Counted from the first letter of the stretch, positions 45,701-53,774 are shown. The stretch is DNA of 64,000 nucleotides from Mycolicibacterium duvalii (GCF_010726645.1 NZ_AP022563.1:3906001-3970000); one strand, 5' to 3'. Program-made: numbers and translations. Notes: generated from the sequence alone by a model not told the origin.

Positions 45701-46193
45701 CGGCGCCGTGGGCGGCAACGGTGTCGCGGGCGCTGCGGGCACCGGCCAGAACGGCGGTAGCGGCGGTGACGCCAGTGATGGTGGTGCCGGTGGCCGAGGC
45801 GGCGACGGTGGAGAGAACCTCGGCTCCGGCAAGGGCGGTGCCGGTGGTACCGGCGGCCGGGGCGGGAACGGCGCGCGGGGCGGTAACGGCACCGCGGGCG
45901 GCACCGGGGTCTCCGGCGGCGGCGACGGCGGCAATGGCGGAGACGCGGGCGACGGCGGCTCCGGTGGGCCCGGCGGCGACGGCGGTAACGGCGGCGCATC
46001 CGTCGGCGGCACCGGTGGTGCTGCCGGTTCCGGCAACAGCGGCGGCACCGCCGGCAGTCCGGGGTCGGTCGGCACCGGCGGCAACGGCACATCCGGTGGC
46101 ACCAAGGGCAGCAACGGGGCGACGGGTTCAGCCGGCAGCGCCGGCACAGCCGGAACTTCGGGAGACGCCGGCGGTTCCGGCGCGGCGAGCTAG
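42702..46193 (+). CDS. giant PGRS-like glycine-rich protein without PE domain
   Basis: A 1163-residue protein. Residues 1-21 are basic (RKTGKHRAVR), 22-40 a hydrophobic segment that may be a signal or anchor (LGTGMAGAALVGIGVLVASP), and 41-113 a spacer with four cysteines (60, 67, 108, 113) and a LRPMIGDGGWLIGNG segment at 87-101 that resembles the GRPLI-type linker before PGRS domains. From about 114 to the end it is GGX repeats (GGNGG, GGAGG, GGDGG) typical of the PGRS half of PE_PGRS proteins. There is no PE domain. GGGGAGG lies eight bases before the ATG at 42702. Such PE-less PGRS proteins are known from non-tuberculous species; function is unknown. Confidence 0.85.
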   Translation: MSTQRKTGKHRAVRTSGHSPLGTGMAGAALVGIGVLVASPPGDPAPVTANIALMSTESECRPGAVDCFIGGSSTPTPNPLLTAGVPLRPMIGDGGWLIGNGLNAAIDCTGDACNGGNGGLLWGNGGNGANGGNGGNGGLFYSDGGNGGDAAGPGLDGGNGGNGGLFFGRGGDGGDGGYGADGAAGTDGHVDGGAGFAGGNGGNGGNGGRLFGVAGNGGAGGVGGDGGIGSRGADGLAATTAGGAGGDGSRGGHGGAGGAGGSGGAGGVGGFFGRHGVGGVGGDGGNGGTPGDGGNGAAGADGATGGAGGAGGSGGDTGARGTGGAGGLSGGGVHAADGADGGAGPETGLFGNGGDGGAGGHATAAGGNGGAGGAGGAGGLIGNGGDGGAGGSGAAGDNGANPDPGDPAADGSVGDSVVSETGNATAGDGGSGGNGGAGQTGGAGGNGGRADAYDDAAGGNGGDGGKGGDGAAGQAGGAGGAGGAGGLGGAIRGSGGDGGAGGSGASGGDGAGGGDGGAGGTGGQAVSSLQDPTTPQGVPSTRGDATAGAGGDGGAGGNGGAGGAGGAGGAGGAAGSAQAAGYSDGAHGAGGSGGTGGDSGAGGDGGVGGAGGIGGANLVNGTGSAGAGGAGGNGGAGGNAGLVGAGGVGGDNGDGTRGADGADGQLPGIPSGHGGAGGSGGNSTGNYTDPVVGGKPGGTGGNGGDAGNLGDGGDGGNGGRGGYGGVGTKGAGATELGANGGDGTDGGDGGAGGNGGSGGNGGVISGAAGDGGRGGNGGWGGDGGTALGSGGAGTFDVNDGRGGDGGSGGDGGDGGNGGNGGAAGTATNGAAGTDGVGGNGGNGGTQGGAGGGGAGAAGTAAHPDGGDGGNAGLVGSVGTGGQGGSGSVDGTDGPDGPPRTLNNGGGGAGGSGYTATTPGGNGGNGGNGGTGGTLNSNGGRGGNGGNGAAGTPGTAGSGAGASGTDSPVGGGSGGHGGNGGDVLGGGGTAGVGGNGGNGGAGAVGGNGVAGAAGTGQNGGSGGDASDGGAGGRGGDGGENLGSGKGGAGGTGGRGGNGARGGNGTAGGTGVSGGGDGGNGGDAGDGGSGGPGGDGGNGGASVGGTGGAAGSGNSGGTAGSPGSVGTGGNGTSGGTKGSNGATGSAGSAGTAGTSGDAGGSGAAS
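43041..46190. repeat. PGRS-type GGCGGC-rich repeat region
   Basis: About 3.1 kb of imperfect in-frame repeats such as GGCGGCAACGGC and GGCGCCGGCGGT, encoding Gly-Gly-X. It creates long spurious open frames on both strands. Confidence 0.9.
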
Positions 46194-46648
46194 ACCGAAA
46201 GGAAACCGAACACGTACCCGCCGTACAGCAGGGCCGCCCCGGCGACCGAAGCCATCGGCGCCGACATCAAGCCGATCGCCAGTGCGGCGATCGGAGGCCG
46301 GTTCTGGACCAGCGCGGTCAGCAGGCTGCCCACCGTGGCGGCCACCACGTAGACCAGCACGACGAACACCGGCATGGTCTTGTCCAGCGAATGGAACCAC
46401 CAGTAGTAGAGACCTGCACCGGCCGCCGCGGCGACCACCCAGACCGCCAGCATGACGAACACGAAGCGCCAGCGGCTCAGGTACTGGGCGGCCCCGGGGA
46501 CCAGGACCGGTTGCGCCGGGTGCGGGGAGACGTCCGGCTCGGACGCGGGTTGGTCGAGCACCGACGCGGCGGTGAAGGCACCGGTGAACTCGGGGGTGAA
46601 GGCCTCGGTGGGTTCGCCGGGCCCGCCGTCGCGGTCGATGTCAGCCAC
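46190..46648 (-). CDS. membrane protein, proline/acid-rich N-terminus
   Basis: A 152-residue protein like Rv0461. Residues 1-57 are acidic and Pro/Thr-rich, then three or four hydrophobic segments follow (RWRFVFVMLAVWVVAAAAGA, MPVFVVLVYVVAATVGSLLT, PIAALAIGLMSAPMASVAGA, and LLYGGYVFGF). The GTG at 46648 overlaps the preceding gene's stop by eight bases. It ends four bases inside the PGRS gene, convergently. No function is known. Confidence 0.7.
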   Translation of the reverse strand: MADIDRDGGPGEPTEAFTPEFTGAFTAASVLDQPASEPDVSPHPAQPVLVPGAAQYLSRWRFVFVMLAVWVVAAAAGAGLYYWWFHSLDKTMPVFVVLVYVVAATVGSLLTALVQNRPPIAALAIGLMSAPMASVAGAALLYGGYVFGFLSV

Positions 46649-46919
46649 CGGTGGCCACCTGGATGGCGGTCAACGCGCCGAACCAGCCCGGCCCGATCGC
46701 CAGGATCATCGCGCCCACCGCGGTGACCCAGCGGCGCTTGGAGACCAGGATGGTGATCAGGCCGATCACTCCGGGGATGCCGACCACGAGCGCGATCACG
46801 ATGTCCGGGCGCACGGTCGCGGTGATCTCGACCGCCGCGGCGATGGCGCCGATCATGCCGATCGCCACTCCGACGATCATCACGCCGGCCAGCGCCGACG
46901 CTCTCGGCAGCGGAATCAC
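46641..46919 (-). CDS. small hydrophobic protein, Rv0460-like
   Basis: A 92-residue protein with three hydrophobic segments (ALAGVMIVGVAIGMIGAIAAA, PDIVIALVVGIPGVIGLITIL, WVTAVGAMILAIGPGWFGAL). GTG at 46919 is preceded by TATCGT and seven bases. It overlaps the next gene by eight bases and likely forms a two-gene unit. It diverges from the S9 peptidase. Confidence 0.65.
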   Translation of the reverse strand: MIPLPRASALAGVMIVGVAIGMIGAIAAAVEITATVRPDIVIALVVGIPGVIGLITILVSKRRWVTAVGAMILAIGPGWFGALTAIQVATGG

Positions 46920-46926
46920 GGTTCTG

Positions 46927-46932
46927 ACGATA
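46927..46932 (-). promoter_or_regulatory. -10 box before the Rv0460-like gene
   Basis: TATCGT on the minus strand, seven bases before GTG 46919. Leaderless arrangement. Confidence 0.5.
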
Positions 46933-46989
46933 ACGCCGGGGGCCCGGCCCGGCACGGCGGCGCGCGGGCGGGGTGCGCAGAATGGGGAG

Positions 46990-48999
46990 ATGGCCGACAC
47001 GGAGGATCCGCACCTGTGGCTCGAGGACGTCACCGGAGACGACGCGCTCGCCTGGGTGCGCGCCCACAACGAGCCCACGCTCGCCGAACTCGGCGGTGAA
47101 CGCTTCGAACAGATGCGCGCCGATGCGCTGGAGGTGCTCGACACCGATACCCGGATCCCGTACGTACGTCGCCGCGGCGAGCACCTGTACAACTTCTGGC
47201 GCGACGCGAACAACCCGAAAGGCGTGTGGCGACGCACCACGCTCGAGAGCTATCTGCAGGAGCAACCCGAGTGGGACGTCGTGATCGACGTCGACGCGCT
47301 CGCCGCCGCCGACGACACCAACTGGGTGTGGGCCGGCGCCCACGTCATCGAGCCGGATTTCTCCCGCGCGCTGGTCAGCCTGTCCCGCGGCGGCTCCGAC
47401 GCCGCCATTGTCCGCGAATTCGACATGGTGACAAGGCAATTCGTCACCGACGGGTTCCAGCTTCCCGAAGCGAAGTCGCAGGTCGGTTGGGCCGACCACG
47501 ACACCCTGCTGGTCGGAACGGATTTCGGCGACGGCTCGCTGACCGATTCCGGATATCCGCGTCAGGTGCGCCGCTGGCGGCGCGGCCAACCCCTTGCCGA
47601 GGCCGAGCTCGTGTTCAGCGGTTCCTCCGACGACGTCGTGGTCGCGGCGTCGGTGGACCGTACCGAGGGATTCGAACGCACCCTGATCGCCCGCGCGCTG
47701 GACTTCTTCAACGAGGAGGTCTACGAGCTGCGCGACGGGGAGCTGATCCGCATCGACACCCCGACCGATGCGAGTATCTCGCTGCATCGGGAGTGGCTGC
47801 TGATCGAGTTGCGCACCGACTGGCAGCGCGGCGGCGGGCTGTACCGGGCCGGCTCGCTCCTGGCGGCGCCCTATGACGAATTCCTGGCGGGCACCGCCGA
47901 GTTGACGACGGTCTTCGAGCCGGACGCGCACACCTGCCTGCATCATTACGCGTGGACCCGGGACCACCTCGTGGTCGTCACGCTCGCCGATGTGGCCAGC
48001 CGGGTCGAGATCTACACGCCGGGCTCGTGGCGCAGCGAACCCGTGCGCGGGCTGCCGGAGAACACCAACACCGTGATCGTCGCCGCCGACGAACACGGCG
48101 ACGAGATCTTTCTCGACTCCTCGGGTTTCGACACTGCGTCCCGACTGCTGCACGGCACGGCCGGCGCGGAGCTCCGCGAGATCAAGCGGGCCCCGTCGTT
48201 CTTCGATGCGGCCGATCTCGAGGTCACTCAGCACTTCGCCACCTCCGCCGACGGGACCTCGGTCCCGTATTTCGTTGTCGGCCATCGGCACTCGCAAGGC
48301 CCGGGACCGACCTTGCTGGGCGGCTACGGCGGCTTCGAGGTGGCCCGCACCCCGTCCTACGACGGGGTGCTGGGCCGGCTGTGGCTGTCCCGCGGCGGCA
48401 CCTACGTGCTGGCCAACATCCGCGGCGGCGGCGAGTACGGACCCACCTGGCACACCCAGGCGATGCGAGAGGGCCGGCACCTGGTCGCCGAGGATTTCGC
48501 CGCGGTGGCCAAAGATCTGGTGGCCCGCGGCATCACCACGGTCGAACAGTTGGGCGCCCAGGGCGGGAGCAACGGCGGGCTGCTGATGGGCATCATGCTC
48601 ACGCAGTACCCCGACCTGTTCGGCGCTTTGGTGTGCAGCGTGCCGCTGCTGGACATGAGGCGCTTCCATCTGCTGCTCGCCGGCGCGTCCTGGGTGGCCG
48701 AGTACGGCAACCCGGACGACCCCGACGACTGGGCGTTCATCTCGAAATACTCGCCCTATCAGAACATCTCGGCGCACCACCGCTATCCCCCGGTGCTGAT
48801 CACCACGTCCACCCGCGACGACCGGGTCCATCCCGGCCACGCGCGCAAGATGACCGCCGCCCTGGAGGCGGCCGGCCACCCGGTGCTCTACTACGAGAAC
48901 ATCGAAGGCGGGCACGCCGGCGCTGCCGACAACCCGCAGACCGCGTTTCGCGCCGCACTGATCTACGAGTTCCTCCTCCGAATCCTCGACGGGAGCTGA
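46990..48999 (+). CDS. S9 family prolyl oligopeptidase-like peptidase
   Basis: A 669-residue serine peptidase, like Rv0457c. The N-terminal beta-propeller domain starts DPHLWLEDVTGDDALAWVRAHN, and the C-terminal alpha/beta-hydrolase has Ser527 in AQGGSNGGLLMG, Asp610 in TRDDRVHPGHA and His642 in EGGHAG, a full triad. It has no signal peptide and probably acts in the cytoplasm on peptides. The ATG at 46990 fixes the start; the frame is open upstream. It is followed by the lipoprotein gene after one base. Confidence 0.85.
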   Translation: MADTEDPHLWLEDVTGDDALAWVRAHNEPTLAELGGERFEQMRADALEVLDTDTRIPYVRRRGEHLYNFWRDANNPKGVWRRTTLESYLQEQPEWDVVIDVDALAAADDTNWVWAGAHVIEPDFSRALVSLSRGGSDAAIVREFDMVTRQFVTDGFQLPEAKSQVGWADHDTLLVGTDFGDGSLTDSGYPRQVRRWRRGQPLAEAELVFSGSSDDVVVAASVDRTEGFERTLIARALDFFNEEVYELRDGELIRIDTPTDASISLHREWLLIELRTDWQRGGGLYRAGSLLAAPYDEFLAGTAELTTVFEPDAHTCLHHYAWTRDHLVVVTLADVASRVEIYTPGSWRSEPVRGLPENTNTVIVAADEHGDEIFLDSSGFDTASRLLHGTAGAELREIKRAPSFFDAADLEVTQHFATSADGTSVPYFVVGHRHSQGPGPTLLGGYGGFEVARTPSYDGVLGRLWLSRGGTYVLANIRGGGEYGPTWHTQAMREGRHLVAEDFAAVAKDLVARGITTVEQLGAQGGSNGGLLMGIMLTQYPDLFGALVCSVPLLDMRRFHLLLAGASWVAEYGNPDDPDDWAFISKYSPYQNISAHHRYPPVLITTSTRDDRVHPGHARKMTAALEAAGHPVLYYENIEGGHAGAADNPQTAFRAALIYEFLLRILDGS

Positions 49000-49000
49000 C

Positions 49001-49645
49001 ATGTCGACCATGACCCGGGCCCTGGTGTTGATCGCCTGTACGGCCACGCTGTTGGTGACGGGATGCGCCCGCGAGATCACCGGGACACCGGTTTTGGCCG
49101 GCGGCCAGGATGCCGGCGGGCCGTCGGGATCGTCCGCGGAGTGCACGACCGTCGACGCACCGCTGGCCGACATCCCCGCGGTGAGTCCCCGCGAACCGCA
49201 GTTGCGCATCCCGGTCCCGGCGGGCTGGAAACGCAATTCGATGATGGACAGCCAGGTGATCCGGTACGCGATCGTCGCCGAGGAGTTGATCGCCAACGGT
49301 TTCGCGCCGAACGCCGTCGTCACGCTCGAGCAAGCCCGAGGCGTAGCCGACCCCGCAGAGGTGTTCGACGAGAACCGCGCCAACCTGATCCGCATGATGA
49401 ACGCCACGGATCTGCAGACCGAGGACAACACCACCTGCGGGCTGCCCTCGGAGACGACGACCTACATGGCCCCGCCGATGGGGCCGGCGCCACGGCGCCC
49501 GATCATCATGCACGCCGTGGTCGCGCAGAGCGGTAACGCCACCTATCTGGCGACGGTGACCATCCAGACCTCCGACGGTGCGAACCCGACGTATCAGCGG
49601 GACGCCGAGCAGATCGTCGACGGTTTCCAGATGCTGCTGCGCTGA
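49001..49645 (+). CDS. LpqN/LpqT family lipoprotein
   Basis: A 214-residue lipoprotein with the signal TRALVLIACTATLLVTGC and lipid-anchored Cys22, then a Lpp-LpqN domain (VPAGWKRNSMMDSQVIRYAIV, DPAEVFDENRANLIRMM, and the C-terminal NPTYQRDAEQIVDGFQML). The family is actinobacterial; LpqN has been reported as a binding partner for host proteins in M. tuberculosis, but a general role is unknown. It follows the peptidase by one base and precedes a small membrane protein by one base. Confidence 0.8.
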   Translation: MSTMTRALVLIACTATLLVTGCAREITGTPVLAGGQDAGGPSGSSAECTTVDAPLADIPAVSPREPQLRIPVPAGWKRNSMMDSQVIRYAIVAEELIANGFAPNAVVTLEQARGVADPAEVFDENRANLIRMMNATDLQTEDNTTCGLPSETTTYMAPPMGPAPRRPIIMHAVVAQSGNATYLATVTIQTSDGANPTYQRDAEQIVDGFQMLLR

Positions 49646-49646
49646 C

Positions 49647-49970
49647 ATGGATCAGGCATCGAATGTGCTGCTGATCGCCGGGGCCGTGGCGCTGGTGCTG
49701 GCCGCCGTCGTCCCCGGTCGCGATACCGCCCACCTTCCGGCGCGGGCGGTCAAGCGGCGGATCTACTGGTCGGGCAGCGCGATCGGCGCGGCCCTGCTGT
49801 TCGCCGGCGGGCTCCCCGATCTGCAGAGCGCGGTGGCGTTCCTGGCCGCCGCGGCGATCCTGATGACCGGATGGGCCTACTTCCGTACGCCGTACCTCAA
49901 GATCGGTGGGCGGATTCGTTCGGCGCAGCCAGCGCACCGGATACCGGATCCGCCGGCACCCGGTCGCTAG
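49647..49970 (+). CDS. small membrane protein
   Basis: A 107-residue protein with two or three hydrophobic segments (VLLIAGAVALVLAAVV, IYWSGSAIGAALLFAGGL, VAFLAAAAILMTGWAYF) and a basic, proline-rich tail. It overlaps the convergent dedA end by 74 bases. The ATG at 49647 is one base after the lipoprotein stop, so all three genes form a unit. Not recognised. Confidence 0.6.
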   Translation: MDQASNVLLIAGAVALVLAAVVPGRDTAHLPARAVKRRIYWSGSAIGAALLFAGGLPDLQSAVAFLAAAAILMTGWAYFRTPYLKIGGRIRSAQPAHRIPDPPAPGR

Positions 49971-50622
49971 CCGCCATCGCGTCGTCGTCCGCCCGCTGCC
50001 TGCGGCGGCGCAGCCGCGACCACACGAACCGGACCACCAGCGCCGCGACGACTGCCAGCACGATGTACTGGAAGATCGCCGAATACGGTTCGACGTAACG
50101 CCAATTGGCCCCCAGGCCGTACCCCAGCCCGACGAACACGCTGTTCCAGACCAGGCTGCCCAGCGCGGTGAACAGGGTGAACACCAGGAAGTTCATCCGC
50201 TCGGTGCCCGCGGGGACGGAGATGAAACTGCGGAACAGGGGCAACATCCGGCCGAAGAACACGGCCTTGGTGCCGTGCCGTGCGAACCACGCCGATGACT
50301 TGTCGATGTCCTCGGTGTCGATCAACGGGAACCGGCTCAGCACCCGGCGCATGCGGTCATGGCCCAACTTCGCGCCCAGCCAGTAGAGCAACCAGGCGCC
50401 GAGGACCGAGCCGAGGGTGGTCCAGATGATCGCCGCGGCGACCGACAACACGCCGAGGTGAGCGGCGAAGCCGGCCATCGGCAGGATCACTTCGCTGGGC
50501 AACGGGGGGAAGATGTTCTCCAGGAAGATCGCCAGTCCGGCGCCCGGGCCGCCGAGCAGCTCCATGACATCCACGGTCCAGCCGGCCAGGCCGTCGAGTT
50601 CGGCGATGCTATCTGTCGACAA
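49897..50622 (-). CDS. DedA-family membrane protein
   Basis: A 241-residue DedA (SNARE-associated) protein. The motif ENIFPPLPSEVILPMAGF lies in the first helix region, then FFGRMLPLFRSFISVPAGTERM, the conserved Arg/Gly segment of the family. DedA proteins act in membrane lipid flipping and homeostasis. The TTG at 50622 has GGAAGG eight bases before it. The last 70 bases, rich in Arg and Asp codons, overlap the convergent small membrane gene. Confidence 0.8.
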   Translation of the reverse strand: MSTDSIAELDGLAGWTVDVMELLGGPGAGLAIFLENIFPPLPSEVILPMAGFAAHLGVLSVAAAIIWTTLGSVLGAWLLYWLGAKLGHDRMRRVLSRFPLIDTEDIDKSSAWFARHGTKAVFFGRMLPLFRSFISVPAGTERMNFLVFTLFTALGSLVWNSVFVGLGYGLGANWRYVEPYSAIFQYIVLAVVAALVVRFVWSRLRRRRQRADDDAMAASDRVPADPVSGALAAPNESAHRS

Positions 50623-50727
50623 CGAGCAGCCTTCCGTGGCGAGATCCGTGCGCCGCGACGATCGACGGCACAATCCTTTCCGAGAGTACCGACGGCGCAG
50701 TGACCCCAGCGGGGCACACTGTCGGGC

Positions 50728-51624
50728 ATGGCGTCGTTCGAAACCATCCTGTACCGGACGCAACCGCCGGTGGCGACCATCACGTTGAACCGGCCCGAGC
50801 AGCTCAACACCATCGTCCCGCCGATGCCCGACGAGATCGAGGCCGCTGTGGGTCTGGCCGAACGCGACCCCGACATCAAGGTCATCGTGCTCCGTGGCGC
50901 GGGGCGGGCGTTCTCCGGCGGCTACGACTTCGGCGGCGGGTTCACCCACTGGGGCGAGGCGATGAACACCGACGGCCGCTGGGACCCCGGCAAGGACTTC
51001 GCGATGGTCAGCGCCCGCGAAACCGGCCCCACGCAGAAGTTCATGGCGATCTGGCGAGCGTCAAAACCGGTGATCGCACAGGTCCACGGCTGGTGTGTCG
51101 GCGGGGCCAGCGACTACGCGCTGTGCGCTGACCTGGTCATCGCCAGCGACGACGCGGTCATCGGGACCCCCTACTCCCGGATGTGGGGCGCCTACCTGAC
51201 CGGGATGTGGCTGTACCGGTTGTCCCTGGCGAAGGTGAAATGGCACGCGCTCACCGGTGAACCGCTGACCGGCCGGGAGGCCGCCGCGGTCGAGCTGATC
51301 AACGAATCGGTCCCGTTCGACCGCCTCGAGGCGCGCGTGGCAGAGATCGCCGGCAAGCTCGCCACGATTCCGCTGTCCCAGCTGCAGGCGCAGAAGCTGA
51401 TCGTCAACCAGGCCTACGAGAACATGGGGCTCGCGTCGACGCAGACCCTCGGCGGCATCCTCGACGGGCTGATGCGCAACACCCCCGATGCGTTGCGGTT
51501 CGTCGACACCGCCGCGACCGACGGTGTGCGCGCGGCGGTCACCCGTCGCGACGGCCCCTGGGGCGACTACAGCCAGGCTCCCCCGCATCGCCGCCCCGAT
51601 CCGTCCCACATCATCGAGCCCTAA
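50728..51624 (+). CDS. echA2: enoyl-CoA hydratase/isomerase family protein
   Basis: A 298-residue crotonase-fold enzyme, like Rv0456c. The oxyanion-hole segments are GRAFSGGYDFGGG and VHGWCVGGASDYALCADLVIAS. The C-terminal tail is longer than in the smallest hydratases. Substrate is unclear; a role in fatty-acid or small acyl-CoA metabolism is inferred. It lies between dedA (divergent) and the flavin monooxygenase, whose promoter starts 25 bases after its stop. Confidence 0.75.
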   Translation: MASFETILYRTQPPVATITLNRPEQLNTIVPPMPDEIEAAVGLAERDPDIKVIVLRGAGRAFSGGYDFGGGFTHWGEAMNTDGRWDPGKDFAMVSARETGPTQKFMAIWRASKPVIAQVHGWCVGGASDYALCADLVIASDDAVIGTPYSRMWGAYLTGMWLYRLSLAKVKWHALTGEPLTGREAAAVELINESVPFDRLEARVAEIAGKLATIPLSQLQAQKLIVNQAYENMGLASTQTLGGILDGLMRNTPDALRFVDTAATDGVRAAVTRRDGPWGDYSQAPPHRRPDPSHIIEP

Positions 51625-51628
51625 CCCT

Positions 51629-51656
51629 TTTCGTTACGGAACCGTTTCGTTATGTT
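51629..51656 (+). promoter_or_regulatory. candidate TetR operator and -10 box of the monooxygenase
   Basis: TTTCGTTA occurs twice around ACGGAACCGT, an inverted repeat ACGG-NN-CCGT, at about 51630-51652. TATGTT at 51651-51656 is six bases before the ATG at 51663. A repressor bound here would cover the promoter. Confidence 0.5.
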
Positions 51657-51662
51657 GGACGC

Positions 51663-53168
51663 ATGATCGACACCGATGTCGTCGTGGTGGGAGCGGGACC
51701 GACCGGTCTGACGCTGGCCTGCGGGTTACGCCTGCACGGCGTCGACGTGCGCGTCGTCGACCGCGCCGCTGGACCGGCGACCACGTCGCGCGCGAACTTT
51801 CTGCACGCCCGCGGATCCGAGGTGCTCGGACGCATCGGCGCGCTGGGCAGCCTGCCCGACGAGTCGCTGCGCGCCATGCGGATCACGAACTATCTGGGTG
51901 ACCGGCCCCTGGCGACCCTCGAGTTCGGCGATCCCGCGATGCACACCGCCGCGCCCCCGATGGTGATCTCGCAGGCCAAGGTGGAAGCCGCCCTGCGCGC
52001 CCGCCTCGCCGACCTCGGCGTGACCCCCGAATGGGGTCACGGACTGGCGGGCCTGCGCAGTGACGGCGACACCGTGCTCGCCGAGCTCGACGACGGCACC
52101 GGCATCCGCGCGCGGTGGCTGGTCGGCTGTGACGGCACCTCCAGCACTACCCGCACCCTGGCCGGTATCGGTTTCCCGGGCGTCAAACTCACCGAACGCT
52201 GGCTACTGGCCGATCTCCGCCTGGACTGGGACGTCGACCGCACCGGCACCACGGGCTGGGTCCATCCCGCCGGTGTCGTCGGAGCGATGCCCATGCCCGA
52301 CGAGTCCGGCGGCGACAACCTCTGGCGGCTGTTCGCCTACGACCCCGGCCTCGCGCAACGCCCCGACCAGGACGAGATCCTGGAACGCATCCGCCGGATC
52401 CTGCCGGAACGCACCGGCCGGCAGGCACGCATCGACGGCGCGGACTGGCTGTCGGTGTTCACCGTGCACCGCAGGTTGGCCGACCGGTACCGGCAGGGGC
52501 GGGTGTTCATCGCCGGTGATGCCGCCCACGCGCACGCGCCCTTCGGCGGGCAGGGCATGTTGACAGGTATCGGCGACGCCGAGAATCTGGCCTTCAAGCT
52601 GGCTCTGGTGGTCCATGCGCGCGCCGACGAGCCGCTGCTGGACAGCTACGAAGCCGAACGCCGGCCGCTGGCCACCGAGGTGCTGCGCGGCACCAGTGCG
52701 GTGACCCGGGTCAACATCGCCAACCATCCCGTCGGCCGGTTCCTGCGCGATCGCGTCGCCGCACGGATCTTCCGCCTGCCGGCGGTGCAGCGCTGGACCA
52801 CCTACACCGCGTCTCAGCTGTGGGTCAGCTACCGGAAAGGCCCGTTGGGCGGCTCCGGGCGCAAACCCCGGCCCGGGGATCGGGTGCCCGATCTGGCGTG
52901 TCGCCGCCGCGACGGCACCCCCACCAGCGTGCACCGCGAACTCGGGGGACGGTTCGTGTTGCTGCTGCCGGCCGGCGCCGACGGTCAGGCCCCGATCGAC
53001 GTGGCCCGCACCCATCTCGGCGACTTCGTGACCGGCCTGCACCACACCGGAGAACAGATGTGGCTGATCCGTCCCGACGCGCATCTGGCCTGGCGCGGTG
53101 CGGCCGGTGACGTCGCCGGTCTTTCCCGCTGGTTGACCGACGCTCTGCACACCGGTCGGGCCCGGTGA
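51663..53168 (+). CDS. FAD-dependent monooxygenase (PHBH-type)
   Basis: A 501-residue aromatic hydroxylase-type flavoprotein. GXGXXG is in VVVGAGPTGLTLACGLRLHG (residues 7-26), the DG fingerprint in GCDGTSSTTR and the GD motif in VFIAGDAAHAHAPFGGQGML. The C-terminal part (from about 390) is a thioredoxin-like domain without cysteine pair, typical of class A monooxygenases such as MhpA and PgaE. The substrate is probably an aromatic ring. The stop overlaps the tetR gene (GTGA), and an operator-like repeat precedes it. Confidence 0.8.
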   Translation: MIDTDVVVVGAGPTGLTLACGLRLHGVDVRVVDRAAGPATTSRANFLHARGSEVLGRIGALGSLPDESLRAMRITNYLGDRPLATLEFGDPAMHTAAPPMVISQAKVEAALRARLADLGVTPEWGHGLAGLRSDGDTVLAELDDGTGIRARWLVGCDGTSSTTRTLAGIGFPGVKLTERWLLADLRLDWDVDRTGTTGWVHPAGVVGAMPMPDESGGDNLWRLFAYDPGLAQRPDQDEILERIRRILPERTGRQARIDGADWLSVFTVHRRLADRYRQGRVFIAGDAAHAHAPFGGQGMLTGIGDAENLAFKLALVVHARADEPLLDSYEAERRPLATEVLRGTSAVTRVNIANHPVGRFLRDRVAARIFRLPAVQRWTTYTASQLWVSYRKGPLGGSGRKPRPGDRVPDLACRRRDGTPTSVHRELGGRFVLLLPAGADGQAPIDVARTHLGDFVTGLHHTGEQMWLIRPDAHLAWRGAAGDVAGLSRWLTDALHTGRAR

Positions 53169-53773
53169 CCGCCGGTGCGGTCGGTCGCGGACGGCCACGA
53201 GACGCCGAGGCCGACCGGGCCATCCTGCGCGCCGGCCTGGAACTGTTCATCGAGCGCGGTGTCGAGGGCACGAGCATCGAGCAGATCGCCAAGAAGGCCG
53301 GGGTGGGCAAGCCCACGGTCTACCGCCGGTGGTCGGGCAAGGAGGAGCTGATCGCCGCGGCGATGGAGACCCTGGTCGCCGACGAGGTGCAGTGGGCGTC
53401 GAGTGAGCAGATCGCCACCGAATCGCCCTATGCCCTCGTCGAAGCCGCGATCGACGGCGCGGCCGCGGCCACCACCACCGCGCAGTACCGGGCGCTGGTG
53501 GCGCGGGTCTTCGGATCGGCGGTCAGCCATCCGGAATTGATGGCCACCTATTGGCAGCACTACATCGTCCCGCGCCGGAAGCTGGCGGCGGCGCTCCTCG
53601 AGCGGGCCCGCGACCTCGGCACGGTGTCCGCCGACACCGACGTGGAGGTCGCGATCGACATGATGGTGGGCGCCATCACCTACCGGGTGCTGCAGCCCGA
53701 CCCGCCCGACACCCCCGAGATGCGGCGGTACCTGCGTGCGGTGTACCGGCAGATCGGCTTGCTACCAAGCTGA
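53165..53773 (+). CDS. TetR-family regulator of the monooxygenase
   Basis: A 202-residue TetR regulator. The DNA-binding domain at about residues 14-60 has GTSIEQIAKKAGVGKPTVYRRWSGKEEL, and the C-terminal domain is AcrR-like (TetR_C) with YWQHYIVPRRKLAAALLERA. The GTG at 53165 overlaps the monooxygenase stop by four bases, so it is the second gene of the operon it probably controls. Confidence 0.8.
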   Translation: MTAGAVGRGRPRDAEADRAILRAGLELFIERGVEGTSIEQIAKKAGVGKPTVYRRWSGKEELIAAAMETLVADEVQWASSEQIATESPYALVEAAIDGAAAATTTAQYRALVARVFGSAVSHPELMATYWQHYIVPRRKLAAALLERARDLGTVSADTDVEVAIDMMVGAITYRVLQPDPPDTPEMRRYLRAVYRQIGLLPS

Positions 53774-53774
53774 T

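Noticed and set aside
43041..46190. Tandem repeats as CRISPR or VNTR array
   Set aside because: They are in-frame coding repeats without unique spacers.
42702..46193. Calling the glycine-rich gene a PE_PGRS protein
   Set aside because: No PE domain is present at the N-terminus; only the PGRS-like part matches.
46477..49434. 985-codon minus-strand open frame
   Set aside because: Antisense to the S9 peptidase and overlaps real small genes.
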